A stretch of DNA of 9,472 nt from Fidelibacterota bacterium (GCA_013203015.1 JABMPO010000311.1:1-9472), one strand, 5' to 3'; shown: positions 1 to 7,223, counted from the stretch's first letter. Numbers and translations: made by a program. The notes: generated by a model not told the origin, from the letters alone.

Positions 1-1
1 T

Positions 2-508
2 GTAATTACGTCACCTCTGCAGGTGAATGCTGTCGAGGATGAATATTTCAAATACCAAGCGCTTGGTAGTGATCCGGAAGGTGCAACGTTAGTCTGGGCA
101 TTTGATATGGCTGCAAATTGGTTGACTGCTAATTCAGATAGCATCTTTGGCTATCCACGGGAAGGTGATACGGATACCAGTTTTCGAATTATCGCCAGTG
201 ATGGAAACCTGTTGGATACCGCCTTTGTCGTTTTATTGGTGGAGGCTGTCAATGATACGCCAAACATTACCTCAGCCAATTATATTGTCGCAATTGAAGA
301 TGACTTTATGGTTTATCATGCTGCAGCCAGCGATCCGGAGAATAGTGTGCTGAATTTTTCTTTCATTAACCTACCGACTTGGCTGACCGCCAATAGCGAT
401 AGTGTTTTTGGAATCCCCGATTATTATAACAATGATACATCCTTTTTGGTTATTGCCGATGATGGCATTCTTGCCGACACTCTCCAGGTGAGTGTTACTA
501 TTCAATTG
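2..508 (+). repeat. Two tandem cadherin/Ig-like protein repeats of 87 residues
   Basis: Two units align without large gaps. The first starts at about base 2 (ITSPLQVNAVEDEYFKY) and the second at about 263 (ITSANYIVAIEDDFMVY), an offset of 261 bases. Both contain 'SDPE' and then 'WLTANSDS[IV]FG.P', then 'DTSF..IA.DG', and end with 'VNDTP' or 'VNDPP'. The DNA behind the shared motif has drifted at silent sites, so this is an old duplication under selection and not a recent copy. The VND[TP]P ends and the SDPE turns are typical of cadherin-like and putative-Ig domains of bacterial surface proteins, where they often bind calcium. More copies probably lie upstream. Confidence 0.8.
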
Positions 509-2410
509 GTAAATGATCCCCCGGTATTAATATTGGATATTAATGCTGCTGAAAAGCATGGTGATTTCACTTTCAACCTGCAGGCCACTGATGAAGAACA
601 GCCATCGGTTTCGGTCGTATTTGAGTATTCACTTGATAATGTAACCTGGGCGACACCCGCAATTCTCCCTACTGGTAATGATTCATATTCCTGGGCTACT
701 GAAACAGATTTTCCAGGATCATTTCAATCGCAGATTTGGCTGAAAGCTATTGGTTCAGATGCAAGTATTTCTACCACAATTGTATCTCCTGCATTCAGCA
801 TTGATAATCATGTCGGTTCGCTACAAATTGATATTGATACAACCACGCCGGAATTTAATAACGTGGTAGTCGTCCCATTCGTTATTACTGATATCACTGG
901 GGATTCTTATACTTTATCAGCAGCTTTTTCAGTGGATGATGGCCAGGGTTGGCGGGCTGCCACCGTTTCCGGGCTCCCGACACAGATTGATCCATCAAAT
1001 TACTCAGGAATATTAAACTGGGATTCAGATGCTGACTTGCCTGATTTATATATTGATGCCCAATTTGCGCTATTACCAAGCGATAACTGGCAGACTGGAG
1101 CGGGCGATACGGTACAACTGTTGATCGATAATCAGAATCTGGTAACCCTGACCAATTTCAGTGCCGGCCATATTGATGCTGTAAACTGGTTTACTGAGTT
1201 TCAGTTAGGTTTTGATCTGCCAGTTGATACGACTTCATTTAACAGCGGTATTCGCCTTATTGGTGATAATCAGGGAAATATTCCCCTCGATTTCAATTAT
1301 GATTCTCAAAATCAAGTAATTTCAATATCCCCGCAAGAATGGTATCACGCAAATGACACCGTACGCCTGGAAATCAATGATAATCTGCTGGACCAAACCG
1401 GTGATCCCTTCGATGGCAATAGCAACGACATAGCTGATGGCTTGGCTGATCGGGTTGAATACCCATTAAAAGTGAATTTACTGGCCGACTATGACGCATC
1501 CGGGTTGGTTGATTTTTCGGATCTGGTTGAATTCAAATTTAATTGGGAGAATGATGCAGTCGATATATTTGCTGAATTGGGACCAGCTGCTGGCCTGCCG
1601 CCCGATCTACAGATTCAGCCGGACTCCAGCTTTGATTTTGAAGATATGATGGTATTTGTACAGATGTGGAATTGGTCAGCTGGATTCGAAAATTATAATT
1701 TTCTGGCACGATCAATCTTGAATGATGATGTAATGAACATTGACGTGTTTTATCCCGGTAAAACTCAGTCTACTGATGAATACTATATTGTTCTTTCAGT
1801 TAAATTAGATTCAGCGGTGGCTATGGGGGCGATGGAAATCGTGCTGAGCTATGATCCATCCATCATCAGCTTTAAGGAGATCAATTACCGGATCGATCAG
1901 AAATGGCTGAAATTATTTTATACCGACAATTCCGGAAAACTTAAAATTAATCTGGCAGATTTAGGTGACCCACGCAGTCAGCTGGTATTAAATCCGCTTT
2001 CGATCAAATTCAACAAAATTGTTTCCACCAAAACGAGTGTACTCATTAATTCCGATATCAGGAATCAATCCGGCATACCTGTCCAGATTATGCAAAAAGA
2101 ATATTATTTCGATACCGATGCCCCGGTTCCGACAAAGTATGCATTACACCAGAATTATCCAAATCCGTTTAATCCGGAAACAACCATCAAATATGAACTA
2201 CCGTTGGATGGTTCTGTCCGACTTACAATTCACAATATTTTGGGTCAAGAAGTTATCCGCCTGGTGGATGGCTGGCAATCAGCCGGCTATAAAACGGTTA
2301 CCTGGAATGGTTTGAACAGTACGGGAATTAAGGTTAGTGGCGGCATGTATTTTTTAAGAATGGAGACCGGTTCATTTAATGCTGTTCGCAAGCTGATATT
2401 GCTGAAATAA
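2..2410 (+). CDS. Large modular secreted protein with T9SS sorting domain (5' partial)
   Basis: The frame is open to the left edge, so the GTG at 23 is an internal codon and the true start and signal peptide are outside. In order: a cadherin/Ig-like repeat (2-247) and a second one (248-508); two beta-sandwich domains (about 509-815 and 816-1125) with 'EYSLDNVTW' and 'FSVDDGQGW' strands and acidic 'TDFPG'/'ADLPD' turns; an SbsA-like Ig domain (about 1126-1480) with 'FDLPVDTTSFNSGIRL'; a dockerin-like pair (about 1481-1690); a cohesin-like domain (about 1721-2119); and a C-terminal sorting domain (2123-2407). Sorting domains of this kind direct export through the outer membrane by T9SS and are then cleaved off. 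No catalytic domain is visible in this part, so it may be an adhesin, a surface scaffold, or the tail of an enzyme. Substrate or partner is unknown. Export by T9SS is well supported; the specific role is not. Confidence 0.93.
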   Translation, partial: VITSPLQVNAVEDEYFKYQALGSDPEGATLVWAFDMAANWLTANSDSIFGYPREGDTDTSFRIIASDGNLLDTAFVVLLVEAVNDTPNITSANYIVAIEDDFMVYHAAASDPENSVLNFSFINLPTWLTANSDSVFGIPDYYNNDTSFLVIADDGILADTLQVSVTIQLVNDPPVLILDINAAEKHGDFTFNLQATDEEQPSVSVVFEYSLDNVTWATPAILPTGNDSYSWATETDFPGSFQSQIWLKAIGSDASISTTIVSPAFSIDNHVGSLQIDIDTTTPEFNNVVVVPFVITDITGDSYTLSAAFSVDDGQGWRAATVSGLPTQIDPSNYSGILNWDSDADLPDLYIDAQFALLPSDNWQTGAGDTVQLLIDNQNLVTLTNFSAGHIDAVNWFTEFQLGFDLPVDTTSFNSGIRLIGDNQGNIPLDFNYDSQNQVISISPQEWYHANDTVRLEINDNLLDQTGDPFDGNSNDIADGLADRVEYPLKVNLLADYDASGLVDFSDLVEFKFNWENDAVDIFAELGPAAGLPPDLQIQPDSSFDFEDMMVFVQMWNWSAGFENYNFLARSILNDDVMNIDVFYPGKTQSTDEYYIVLSVKLDSAVAMGAMEIVLSYDPSIISFKEINYRIDQKWLKLFYTDNSGKLKINLADLGDPRSQLVLNPLSIKFNKIVSTKTSVLINSDIRNQSGIPVQIMQKEYYFDTDAPVPTKYALHQNYPNPFNPETTIKYELPLDGSVRLTIHNILGQEVIRLVDGWQSAGYKTVTWNGLNSTGIKVSGGMYFLRMETGSFNAVRKLILLK
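1481..1690 (+). other. Dockerin-like duplicated EF-loop segment inside the secreted protein
   Basis: The first loop reads D-Y-D-A-S-G-L-V-D-F-S-D (from 1487), matching the calcium loop of dockerin type I at positions 1, 3, 5, 6, 9 and 12, followed by a helix (LVEFKFNW). The second half repeats the layout (PDSSFDFEDMMVFVQMWNW), but its loop has Gln at positions 1 and 3 and Ser in place of Gly, so calcium binding there is doubtful. The family call rests on the loop pattern and its duplication; structure was not modelled. Confidence 0.65.
1721..2119 (+). other. Cohesin-like domain inside the secreted protein
   Basis: The segment has the beta-sandwich pattern of cohesin-type domains: 'YIVLSVKLDSAVAMGAMEI' followed by 'VLSYDPSIISFKEI', then a variable middle with 'GKLKINLADLG' and 'LSIKFNKI'. 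The alternation of an extracytoplasmic strand, a small-residue turn and 'L.YDP..I.F' is characteristic of the family. It sits directly between the dockerin-like pair and the sorting domain, a layout I recall from secreted proteins of FCB candidate phyla. Confidence 0.6.
2123..2407 (+). other. C-terminal T9SS type A sorting domain (FlgD-like fold)
   Basis: The last 95 residues hold 'YALHQNYPNPFNPETTIKYELP', a hydrophobic strand 'VRLTIHNILGQEV', the turn 'AGYKTVTWNG', then 'GIKVSGGMYFLRMETG' and a Lys-rich end 'AVRKLILLK'. This is the textbook order of the Por-secretion C-terminal domain. It acts as the export signal recognised by the T9SS outer-membrane machinery and is normally removed when the protein is attached or released at the cell surface. 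Confidence 0.95.
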
Positions 2411-2518
2411 TTGGAATCATTTTCTGCATAATTTCATATACATCAGGTAAATTCGGCCACCTTGCCGGAGGAAATTTCGTCCTGATAAATTATTTACCAA
2501 ACAGGTTTACACTTAATA
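2411..2518. other. Spacer between the secreted protein gene and porX
   Basis: This 108-base, AT-rich gap holds no coding potential that I can support. It contains a short hairpin, TTCGGC (2452-2457) with GCCGGA (2464-2469) around a six-base loop, including one T-G pair. No run of T follows, so it is not a convincing Rho-independent terminator. The gap is by far the largest before guaA and is the natural boundary between the secreted protein gene and the operon. Confidence 0.5.
2462..2489 (+). promoter_or_regulatory. Possible promoter of the porX operon
   Basis: TTGCCG (2462-2467) and GATAAA (2484-2489) match the sigma-70 consensus at four of six bases each and are 16 bases apart. The position, 29 bases before the porX start and after the preceding gene, is sensible. 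The match is weak, it overlaps the hairpin described for the spacer, and no Bacteroidota-type TAnnTTTG box is clear, so this is only a candidate. Confidence 0.22.
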
Positions 2519-4078
2519 ATGAATAAATCCCGTGGAAAAATAATCTGGGTTGACGATGAAATTGATCATTTGAAACCCCATATCCTTTTTCTGGAAGAAA
2601 AAGGATATGTTATTACACCTGCCACAAATGGCGGTGATGCAATAATATTGACCCAATCTCAGAATTATGATCTGGTATTGCTAGATCATTTTATGCCAGG
2701 AATGGATGGTATAGAAACGCTGCGCCAATTGAAGACAATCCGACCAAATTTACCAGTAATCATGATTACCAAAAGTGAGGAAGAGTGGCTGATGGATGAA
2801 GCCATTTCCGAGCAGATTGCCCATTATCTGATTAAGCCGGTCAATCCGACCCAAATATTTATGGCCTGCAAACAAATCCTGGAAGAAACTCAAATCACCG
2901 AGGATAAGGCCACATCTGGCTATTTGCAGGAATTCCAGGAGATTGAAAACCAACTGGATTCTGATCTTCAGATTGATGATTGGTGGGATTTGTATAATCG
3001 GTTAGTCAAATGGCAGTTGAATTTTGACCGACACAAAGATACCGGTCTGGGAAATATCCTCGATGAGCAAATTCTGAATTGCAACCGTGAATTTGTCCAT
3101 TTCGTGAATGAAAACTATACCAGTTGGTTGAAAAGAGCTAGCTCACCTTCGCTGTCAGTTGATGTAATACCCAATTGGGTAAGTCCCATTTTGAAAAATG
3201 GTGAAAAAGTGTGTTTTATTATAATCGACGGTATGCGATTGGATCAGTGGATGACCATTTTACCGGAGGTTGGACAATATTTTGACTATCAAATTGACTA
3301 CCATCTTTCATTATTGCCATCAGCAACTCCATTCAGCCGAAATGCCATTTTTAGTGGTTTTTACCCTGATGAAATATTAGTTAAATATCCCCAACAAGCT
3401 GAAAAAATGAAACTAGCAGGATCCAGTTTGAATCTGTTTGAGGAATTGTTCCTGAAAGATCAATTAAAGCGATTGAAACATCAGCAGAACCGCGTCATGT
3501 ATCATAAAATTCATACCATTGACGAAGGACAACGATTCAATAATCACGTTGCGGAATACTTGCAAGTCAACTGTCTTGCCGTTGTTGTTAATTTTGTGGA
3601 TATGCTGGCTCATAAACGTTCTGAGTCAGATGTTCTCCAGGAAATGATGCCTGATGAATCCGGGTACCGCTTTGCAGTAAAAACCTGGTTTGAGAATTCC
3701 TGGTTGTTTCAATCCCTGAAAACACTAAGCAAAAGTGATTTCACCATCGTGATGACCAGTGACCATGGCTCGGTGCGCGTGCAGCGCGGAGCAATTGTTG
3801 GAGCAGACCGGGAAACTTCTTCGGGCGTGCGATATAAATATGGTCATAATCTCAACTGCAAAGAAAAAAGCTCCCTGGTCATAAAACGCCCTGCTGATTA
3901 CCGGTTGCCGGAATTCGGTCCGCAAACTAATTACCTGATTGCCAAGGATGATATTTATTTTCTTTATCCGACCCAATACCACCGTTATCTGTCATTATAT
4001 AAAAATAGTTTTCAACATGGCGGAATTTCAATGGAAGAGTTAATGGTCCCGGTTATTACCATGAAGGGTCGGGGGTGA
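2519..4078 (+). CDS. porX: PorX-type response regulator with PglZ phosphatase-like domain
   Basis: Cytoplasmic regulator of type IX secretion; in Porphyromonas PorX works with the sensor kinase PorY and the sigma factor SigP. The receiver domain (about 7-121) has the acidic pair D12-D13, phospho-acceptor D56 in 'LVLLDHFMPGMDG', T84 and K106 in 'YLIKPVNP'. A helical linker (about 125-210) leads to a PglZ domain of the alkaline phosphatase superfamily, with D237 in 'IIIDGMRLD', the likely nucleophile T270 in 'PSATPFSRNAIFSG', D361 and H365 in 'NFVDMLAHKR', D415-H416 in 'TSDHGS' and H443 in 'GHNLN'. These are the expected metal and catalytic residues, so the enzyme domain looks intact. The 519-residue length fits the family. 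There is no DNA-binding domain. The ATG has no clear Shine-Dalgarno sequence. The stop overlaps the next start by four bases (GTGA). Partners PorY and SigP are not in the window. Confidence 0.93.
   Translation: MNKSRGKIIWVDDEIDHLKPHILFLEEKGYVITPATNGGDAIILTQSQNYDLVLLDHFMPGMDGIETLRQLKTIRPNLPVIMITKSEEEWLMDEAISEQIAHYLIKPVNPTQIFMACKQILEETQITEDKATSGYLQEFQEIENQLDSDLQIDDWWDLYNRLVKWQLNFDRHKDTGLGNILDEQILNCNREFVHFVNENYTSWLKRASSPSLSVDVIPNWVSPILKNGEKVCFIIIDGMRLDQWMTILPEVGQYFDYQIDYHLSLLPSATPFSRNAIFSGFYPDEILVKYPQQAEKMKLAGSSLNLFEELFLKDQLKRLKHQQNRVMYHKIHTIDEGQRFNNHVAEYLQVNCLAVVVNFVDMLAHKRSESDVLQEMMPDESGYRFAVKTWFENSWLFQSLKTLSKSDFTIVMTSDHGSVRVQRGAIVGADRETSSGVRYKYGHNLNCKEKSSLVIKRPADYRLPEFGPQTNYLIAKDDIYFLYPTQYHRYLSLYKNSFQHGGISMEELMVPVITMKGRG
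4064..4068 (+). promoter_or_regulatory. Ribosome binding site supporting the GTG start of tsaE
   Basis: AAGGG lies six bases before the GTG at 4075, inside the end of porX. It favours the GTG over the ATG at 4105, which has no good purine run before it. Confidence 0.45.
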
Positions 4079-4539
4079 CCCTGAAAGTGACAAATTTTCG
4101 AGAAATGACTGAAGATCATTTATTCAATTCACCTAACGAAACTCAGCAATTTGCCGCCGATCTTGCGAAGCGCATCCCTGTGGGGCGTGTGGTCGCCCTG
4201 ATTGGCGATCTCGGCACTGGAAAAACGACTTTCGCCCAGGGCTTTGCCCGGGGACTTGGCGTGGTTGAGCAGGTCGGATCCCCGACTTTTAAAATTGTGA
4301 GTGAGTATGTTGGCGATCATCACAAATTGTTTCATGTGGATTGTTATCGGCTATCCGGCGGAGTCGATTTTTTAAATATCGGCGGAGAAACCCTGCTGAA
4401 TCCTGATGGAGCTGTAACACTGATTGAATGGGCTGATATAATTCAAGAACTTCTGCCGGTAAATACAATTTACATCCGGTTTTCCCGATCCCGGGAAGCT
4501 GTTGATCAGCGACAACTACAGGTCGGAGGTTTAGCTTAG
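4075..4539 (+). CDS. tsaE: tRNA t6A biosynthesis ATPase TsaE
   Basis: TsaE is the ATPase that binds the TsaB-TsaD pair and resets it during synthesis of threonylcarbamoyl-adenosine at position 37 of tRNAs reading ANN codons. Visible motifs are the P-loop GDLGTGKTT (44-52), the switch-like SPTF (69-72) with 'IVSEY', the family motif 'HVDCYRL' (87-93), 'GGETLL', and 'LIEWAD' (116-121). The length of 154 residues is usual. The start is uncertain: the GTG gives a four-base overlap with porX and a fair ribosome site, while the ATG at 4105 gives an N-terminus closer to typical family members (P-loop near residue 34). TsaD, the catalytic partner, is not in the window. I recall porX next to tsaE in Bacteroidota genomes as well, which would make this an old pairing. 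Confidence 0.95.
   Translation: MTLKVTNFREMTEDHLFNSPNETQQFAADLAKRIPVGRVVALIGDLGTGKTTFAQGFARGLGVVEQVGSPTFKIVSEYVGDHHKLFHVDCYRLSGGVDFLNIGGETLLNPDGAVTLIEWADIIQELLPVNTIYIRFSRSREAVDQRQLQVGGLA
4525..4529 (+). promoter_or_regulatory. Ribosome binding site of tsaB
   Basis: GGAGG lies 11 bases before the ATG at 4541, within the last codons of tsaE. It is the best Shine-Dalgarno match in the window and fixes the tsaB start one base after the tsaE stop. Confidence 0.6.
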
Positions 4540-4540
4540 C

Positions 4541-5176
4541 ATGAATCTCCTGGCAATTGAAACGGCTACCGCTATCTGCAGCGTTGCCTGTTTAAAGGAT
4601 GATGAGTTGGTCGACAAGAAGGAAGCGATGATTCCACGTAAGCATGCCGAACTTTTACCTGAGTTTTTACTGGGGGTGGCAAAAAATTGTCCATTGAGTA
4701 GTGTGGATGGGATCGCGCTCTCAATTGGTCCCGGCTCGTTTACCGGTTTACGTATCGGTCTGAGTTTTGCGAAAGGATTAGCTTTTAGTCGCGGACTTCC
4801 ATTGATTCCGGTACCGACATTGTACGCACTGGCATCTGCTGCAATAGATAAAATTGAAATATTTAAAATAATTTTGTATTCTCATCGCGATATTGTTTTC
4901 CACCAGGATTTTCAAGCTAAAAACACGGGAATTACTCCAACTACCGAACCTGATGCGGCAAAATGGAATGATATTCAGAATAGGTTTGGGGACTATAATA
5001 AAATTTTTCATTATGGTTGCGATGCATTAAATACTTCCAGCTTTGATTTACTACCGGTTATCCCGTCAGCGGTAGCAGTTGCCCGGCTTGCTAGAATTAA
5101 TTATAATACTTGGGTTCAATCTAATCCGGCTGAATTAGTGCCGGAATACATATCACCATTTGAAATTGGTAAATGA
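4541..5176 (+). CDS. tsaB: tRNA t6A biosynthesis protein TsaB (YeaZ)
   Basis: TsaB is the inactive ASKHA-fold partner of TsaD in the bacterial t6A complex; it does not catalyse but is needed for TsaD activity. The N-terminal lobe shows 'LLAIETATAICSVA' (3-16), 'RKHAELLP' (33-40) and the hallmark 'GPGSFTGLRIG' (63-73) followed by 'FAKGLA'. The C-terminus ends with 'PAELVPEYI', a common TsaB ending. At 211 residues it is slightly short. The usual 'ARRGEVY' stretch of the second lobe is replaced by 'YSHRDIVFHQ' (about residue 113), so that lobe is divergent. It is placed one base after tsaE and overlaps rimI by four bases (ATGA), so the t6A proteins are probably made together. Confidence 0.95.
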   Translation: MNLLAIETATAICSVACLKDDELVDKKEAMIPRKHAELLPEFLLGVAKNCPLSSVDGIALSIGPGSFTGLRIGLSFAKGLAFSRGLPLIPVPTLYALASAAIDKIEIFKIILYSHRDIVFHQDFQAKNTGITPTTEPDAAKWNDIQNRFGDYNKIFHYGCDALNTSSFDLLPVIPSAVAVARLARINYNTWVQSNPAELVPEYISPFEIGK

Positions 5177-5643
5177 AACCGAGAATAGTCATCCGCACGG
5201 TAAAGATCACTGATCTTCCCCAGATAATGGACATTGAACGACGAGTTTTCCCTCATCCCTGGACTGAAGCACATTTGATGTTTGAGATTACCAACAAGCC
5301 GGTATCGGGTACCACAGTGGCTTTGATTGATAATGAAATCGTTGGCTATTTGATGTATCATTTGATATATGACGTAGTACATATAAATAATATCGCAGTA
5401 GATTCGACCCGGCAACGCAAGGGGGTCGGGCGATTATTAATGGAATCATTTTACAGGTATCTTCCTGAGCGTCAGCCGTGCAACATTTTTCTGGAAGTCG
5501 ATCAGACTAATCAAGCCGCAATCAGATTTTATAAGAAATTTGGTTTTGAGGAAATAGATCGTCGAAAAAATTATTATCCTGCCGGAGGGGATGCTCTGGT
5601 AATGAAGAAAAAATTGGAGAATTATGGATTGGTTCAGGCGTAA
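5173..5643 (+). CDS. rimI: Ribosomal protein bS18 N-alpha-acetyltransferase RimI
   Basis: A GNAT-fold enzyme that moves an acetyl group from acetyl-CoA to the N-terminal amine of ribosomal protein bS18 (some homologues act on other proteins too). The acetyl-CoA loop is 'RQRKGVGRLL' (80-89), after the strand 'INNIAVD' (71-77). E108 in 'FLEVDQTNQAA' and Y120 in 'RFYKKFGF' match the catalytic Glu and Tyr of E. coli RimI (E103, Y115). The end 'NYYPAGGDALVM' is typical. The length of 156 residues fits. The ATG overlaps the tsaB stop by four bases and has no Shine-Dalgarno sequence, so it is probably read by translational coupling. The common tsaE-tsaB-rimI order supports the specific name over a generic GNAT. 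Confidence 0.93.
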   Translation: MKPRIVIRTVKITDLPQIMDIERRVFPHPWTEAHLMFEITNKPVSGTTVALIDNEIVGYLMYHLIYDVVHINNIAVDSTRQRKGVGRLLMESFYRYLPERQPCNIFLEVDQTNQAAIRFYKKFGFEEIDRRKNYYPAGGDALVMKKKLENYGLVQA

Positions 5644-6466
5644 AATAGAAAAAATTCATCCTGTACAGAAAAAAGCCATACCGGATGGCTTATGGATTAA
5701 ATGCCCCACCTGTTCGGAGATATTATACAAACCGGAATTGGAACGGTTACTCTCAACCTGTCGGAAATGTGGTCATCATTTCCGAATTTCACCGGATATC
5801 TATGTTAAGTTAATTTTAGATGAAGGTTCGGCTGAAACTTTATTCACCGATCTTAAATCAAATGATATGTTGCATTTTAGAGCTATAAAGCGTTATTCAG
5901 CCCAATTGAATACGGCCATAAAGAAATCAGGAAATCAGGATGCAATTCAATTTTATTCGGGAGATATCGAAGGTAATCCAATTGTTTTAGGTGTAATGAA
6001 TTTTGCCTTTATTGGTGGTAGCATGGGATCGGTGGTTGGGGAAAAAATAGTACGTGGTATCAGTCTGGCTGAGGAACGCAGTTGCCCGTTAATAATTATC
6101 TGTGCTTCCGGGGGGGCACGGATGCAGGAAGGCAGTTATTCATTAATGCAAATGGCAAAGACCAGCGCCCGATTAGCAAGATTTTCCGGTAAACAGGGGT
6201 TGTTCATTTCGGTACTTACTGATCCTACAACGGGTGGAGTTACCGCCAGTTTTGCCATGCTTGGTGATGTGATTTTAGCTGAACCGGGAGCATTAGTTGG
6301 ATTTGCCGGTCAGCGAGTAATTAAGCAAACCATCGGTCAGGACCTGCCGCCTGGTTTTCAGCGCGCTGAATTCCTGCTTGAAAAGGGTTTTATCGATAAT
6401 ATCGTTACGCGATCTACCATGAAATCAACCCTTCTTAAAATCATTTTGATCCTGCATGCAAAATAA
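5624..6466 (+). CDS. accD: Acetyl-CoA carboxylase carboxyltransferase subunit beta AccD
   Basis: With AccA it forms the carboxyltransferase that passes the carboxyl group from biotin (on AccB) to acetyl-CoA, giving malonyl-CoA, the first committed step of fatty acid synthesis. An N-terminal zinc ribbon has C27, C30, C46 and C49 ('KCPTC...TCRKCGHHF'). The crotonase-fold body shows 'GSMGSVVGEKI', 'CASGGARMQEG' (160-170), 'TDPTTGGVTASFAMLGD' and 'GFAGQRVIKQTI'. The 280-residue length and the ending 'AEFLLEKGFIDNIV' are usual. The ATG lies inside rimI (20-base overlap) with GGAG (5616-5619) four bases before it. It overlaps surE by 11 bases. AccA, AccB and AccC are elsewhere. Confidence 0.97.
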   Translation: MDWFRRKIEKIHPVQKKAIPDGLWIKCPTCSEILYKPELERLLSTCRKCGHHFRISPDIYVKLILDEGSAETLFTDLKSNDMLHFRAIKRYSAQLNTAIKKSGNQDAIQFYSGDIEGNPIVLGVMNFAFIGGSMGSVVGEKIVRGISLAEERSCPLIIICASGGARMQEGSYSLMQMAKTSARLARFSGKQGLFISVLTDPTTGGVTASFAMLGDVILAEPGALVGFAGQRVIKQTIGQDLPPGFQRAEFLLEKGFIDNIVTRSTMKSTLLKIILILHAK

Positions 6467-7223
6467 ACCATTGATATTAATTACCAATGACGACGGAATT
6501 TTCGCTCCGGGAATCTTTGCTTTGTGGGAAGCGATACATCAAATCGGTGAAATATTTATTGCTGCACCGGACACCGAGAAGAGTGCTGTCGGCCATGCCA
6601 TCACAATATCTGATCCGATCAGGGTCGAGAAAATTAACCGAAAAAATGGATTTTCAGGCTATGCTGTAGCAGGAACACCGGCCGATTGCGTGAAAATTGC
6701 TGTTAGAGCTTTAATGGAAAGACAGCCGGATATCGTGATTTCAGGCATAAATGCCGGAGCTAATGTTGGTGCAAGCTTGTTGTATTCGGGTACTGTTTCG
6801 GCAGCAACGGAGGGGACCTTGCTTAATATTCCATCAATTGCAGTCAGTCTAGATTCATTGACAGTAAAAGACTTCAATTTTGCCGGAAAAATTGCTGCCT
6901 ATATTGTGCATCAGGTACTCGAAAAAGGTTTACCCACCGGGACCTTGCTGAATGTAAATGTACCGGCCGTGCCCGAATCGATAATAAAAGGATACAAAAT
7001 AACCCGGCAAGGTAATTCGCATTATCAGGAAGGATTTGATCAACGCGAAGATCCCCGAGGAAGAACCTATTATTGGATGACTGGTCAATTGGTGGAGCCA
7101 ACCGGTTCATCGGACAGCGATATTCAAGCATTAAATCAGAATTGGGTCAGTGTAACTCCGATTCATTATAAATTAACCAATGAGGAATTCCTGCCTGAAT
7201 TAATTGAGTGGGGTCTGGAATGA
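6456..7223 (+). CDS. surE: 5'/3'-nucleotidase SurE
   Basis: SurE removes phosphate from nucleoside 5'- and 3'-monophosphates and often from short polyphosphate, using a divalent metal; it is linked to stationary-phase survival and repair. The metal ligands are all present: D12 and D13 in 'ITNDDGIFAPG', S43 in 'APDTEKSAVGHAITI', and N99 in 'SGINAGANVG'. Other family motifs are 'GTPADCVKIA' (73-82), 'YSGTVSAATEGTL' and 'LLNVNVPAVP'. The 255-residue length is usual. The ATG is inside the end of accD without a Shine-Dalgarno sequence, so it probably depends on coupling. It sits just before guaA, so a GMP-producing and a nucleotide-degrading enzyme are made from neighbouring genes. Confidence 0.96.
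   Translation: MQNKPLILITNDDGIFAPGIFALWEAIHQIGEIFIAAPDTEKSAVGHAITISDPIRVEKINRKNGFSGYAVAGTPADCVKIAVRALMERQPDIVISGINAGANVGASLLYSGTVSAATEGTLLNIPSIAVSLDSLTVKDFNFAGKIAAYIVHQVLEKGLPTGTLLNVNVPAVPESIIKGYKITRQGNSHYQEGFDQREDPRGRTYYWMTGQLVEPTGSSDSDIQALNQNWVSVTPIHYKLTNEEFLPELIEWGLE

Noticed and set aside
23..25. GTG as the start codon of the secreted protein
   Set aside because: The frame stays open upstream to base 2, and those codons align with the second repeat unit, so the gene begins outside the window.
1487..1522. Calmodulin-type EF-hand protein
   Set aside because: The loop sits in a duplicated dockerin-like segment of an exported protein, with only a following helix, not a helix on both sides.
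2019..2315. 98-codon open frame on the + strand
   Set aside because: It lies in another frame within the well-supported cohesin and sorting-domain coding sequence and shows no recognisable domain.
2452..2477. Rho-independent terminator after the secreted protein gene
   Set aside because: The stem is six pairs with one T-G pair, and no T run follows it.
2519..4078. PglZ of a BREX phage-defence system
   Set aside because: The PglZ domain is fused to a receiver domain in the PorX layout, and no other BREX gene is nearby.
5116..5415. 99-codon open frame on the - strand
   Set aside because: It is antisense to the end of tsaB and the start of rimI, both firmly identified, and its translation shows no family motif.
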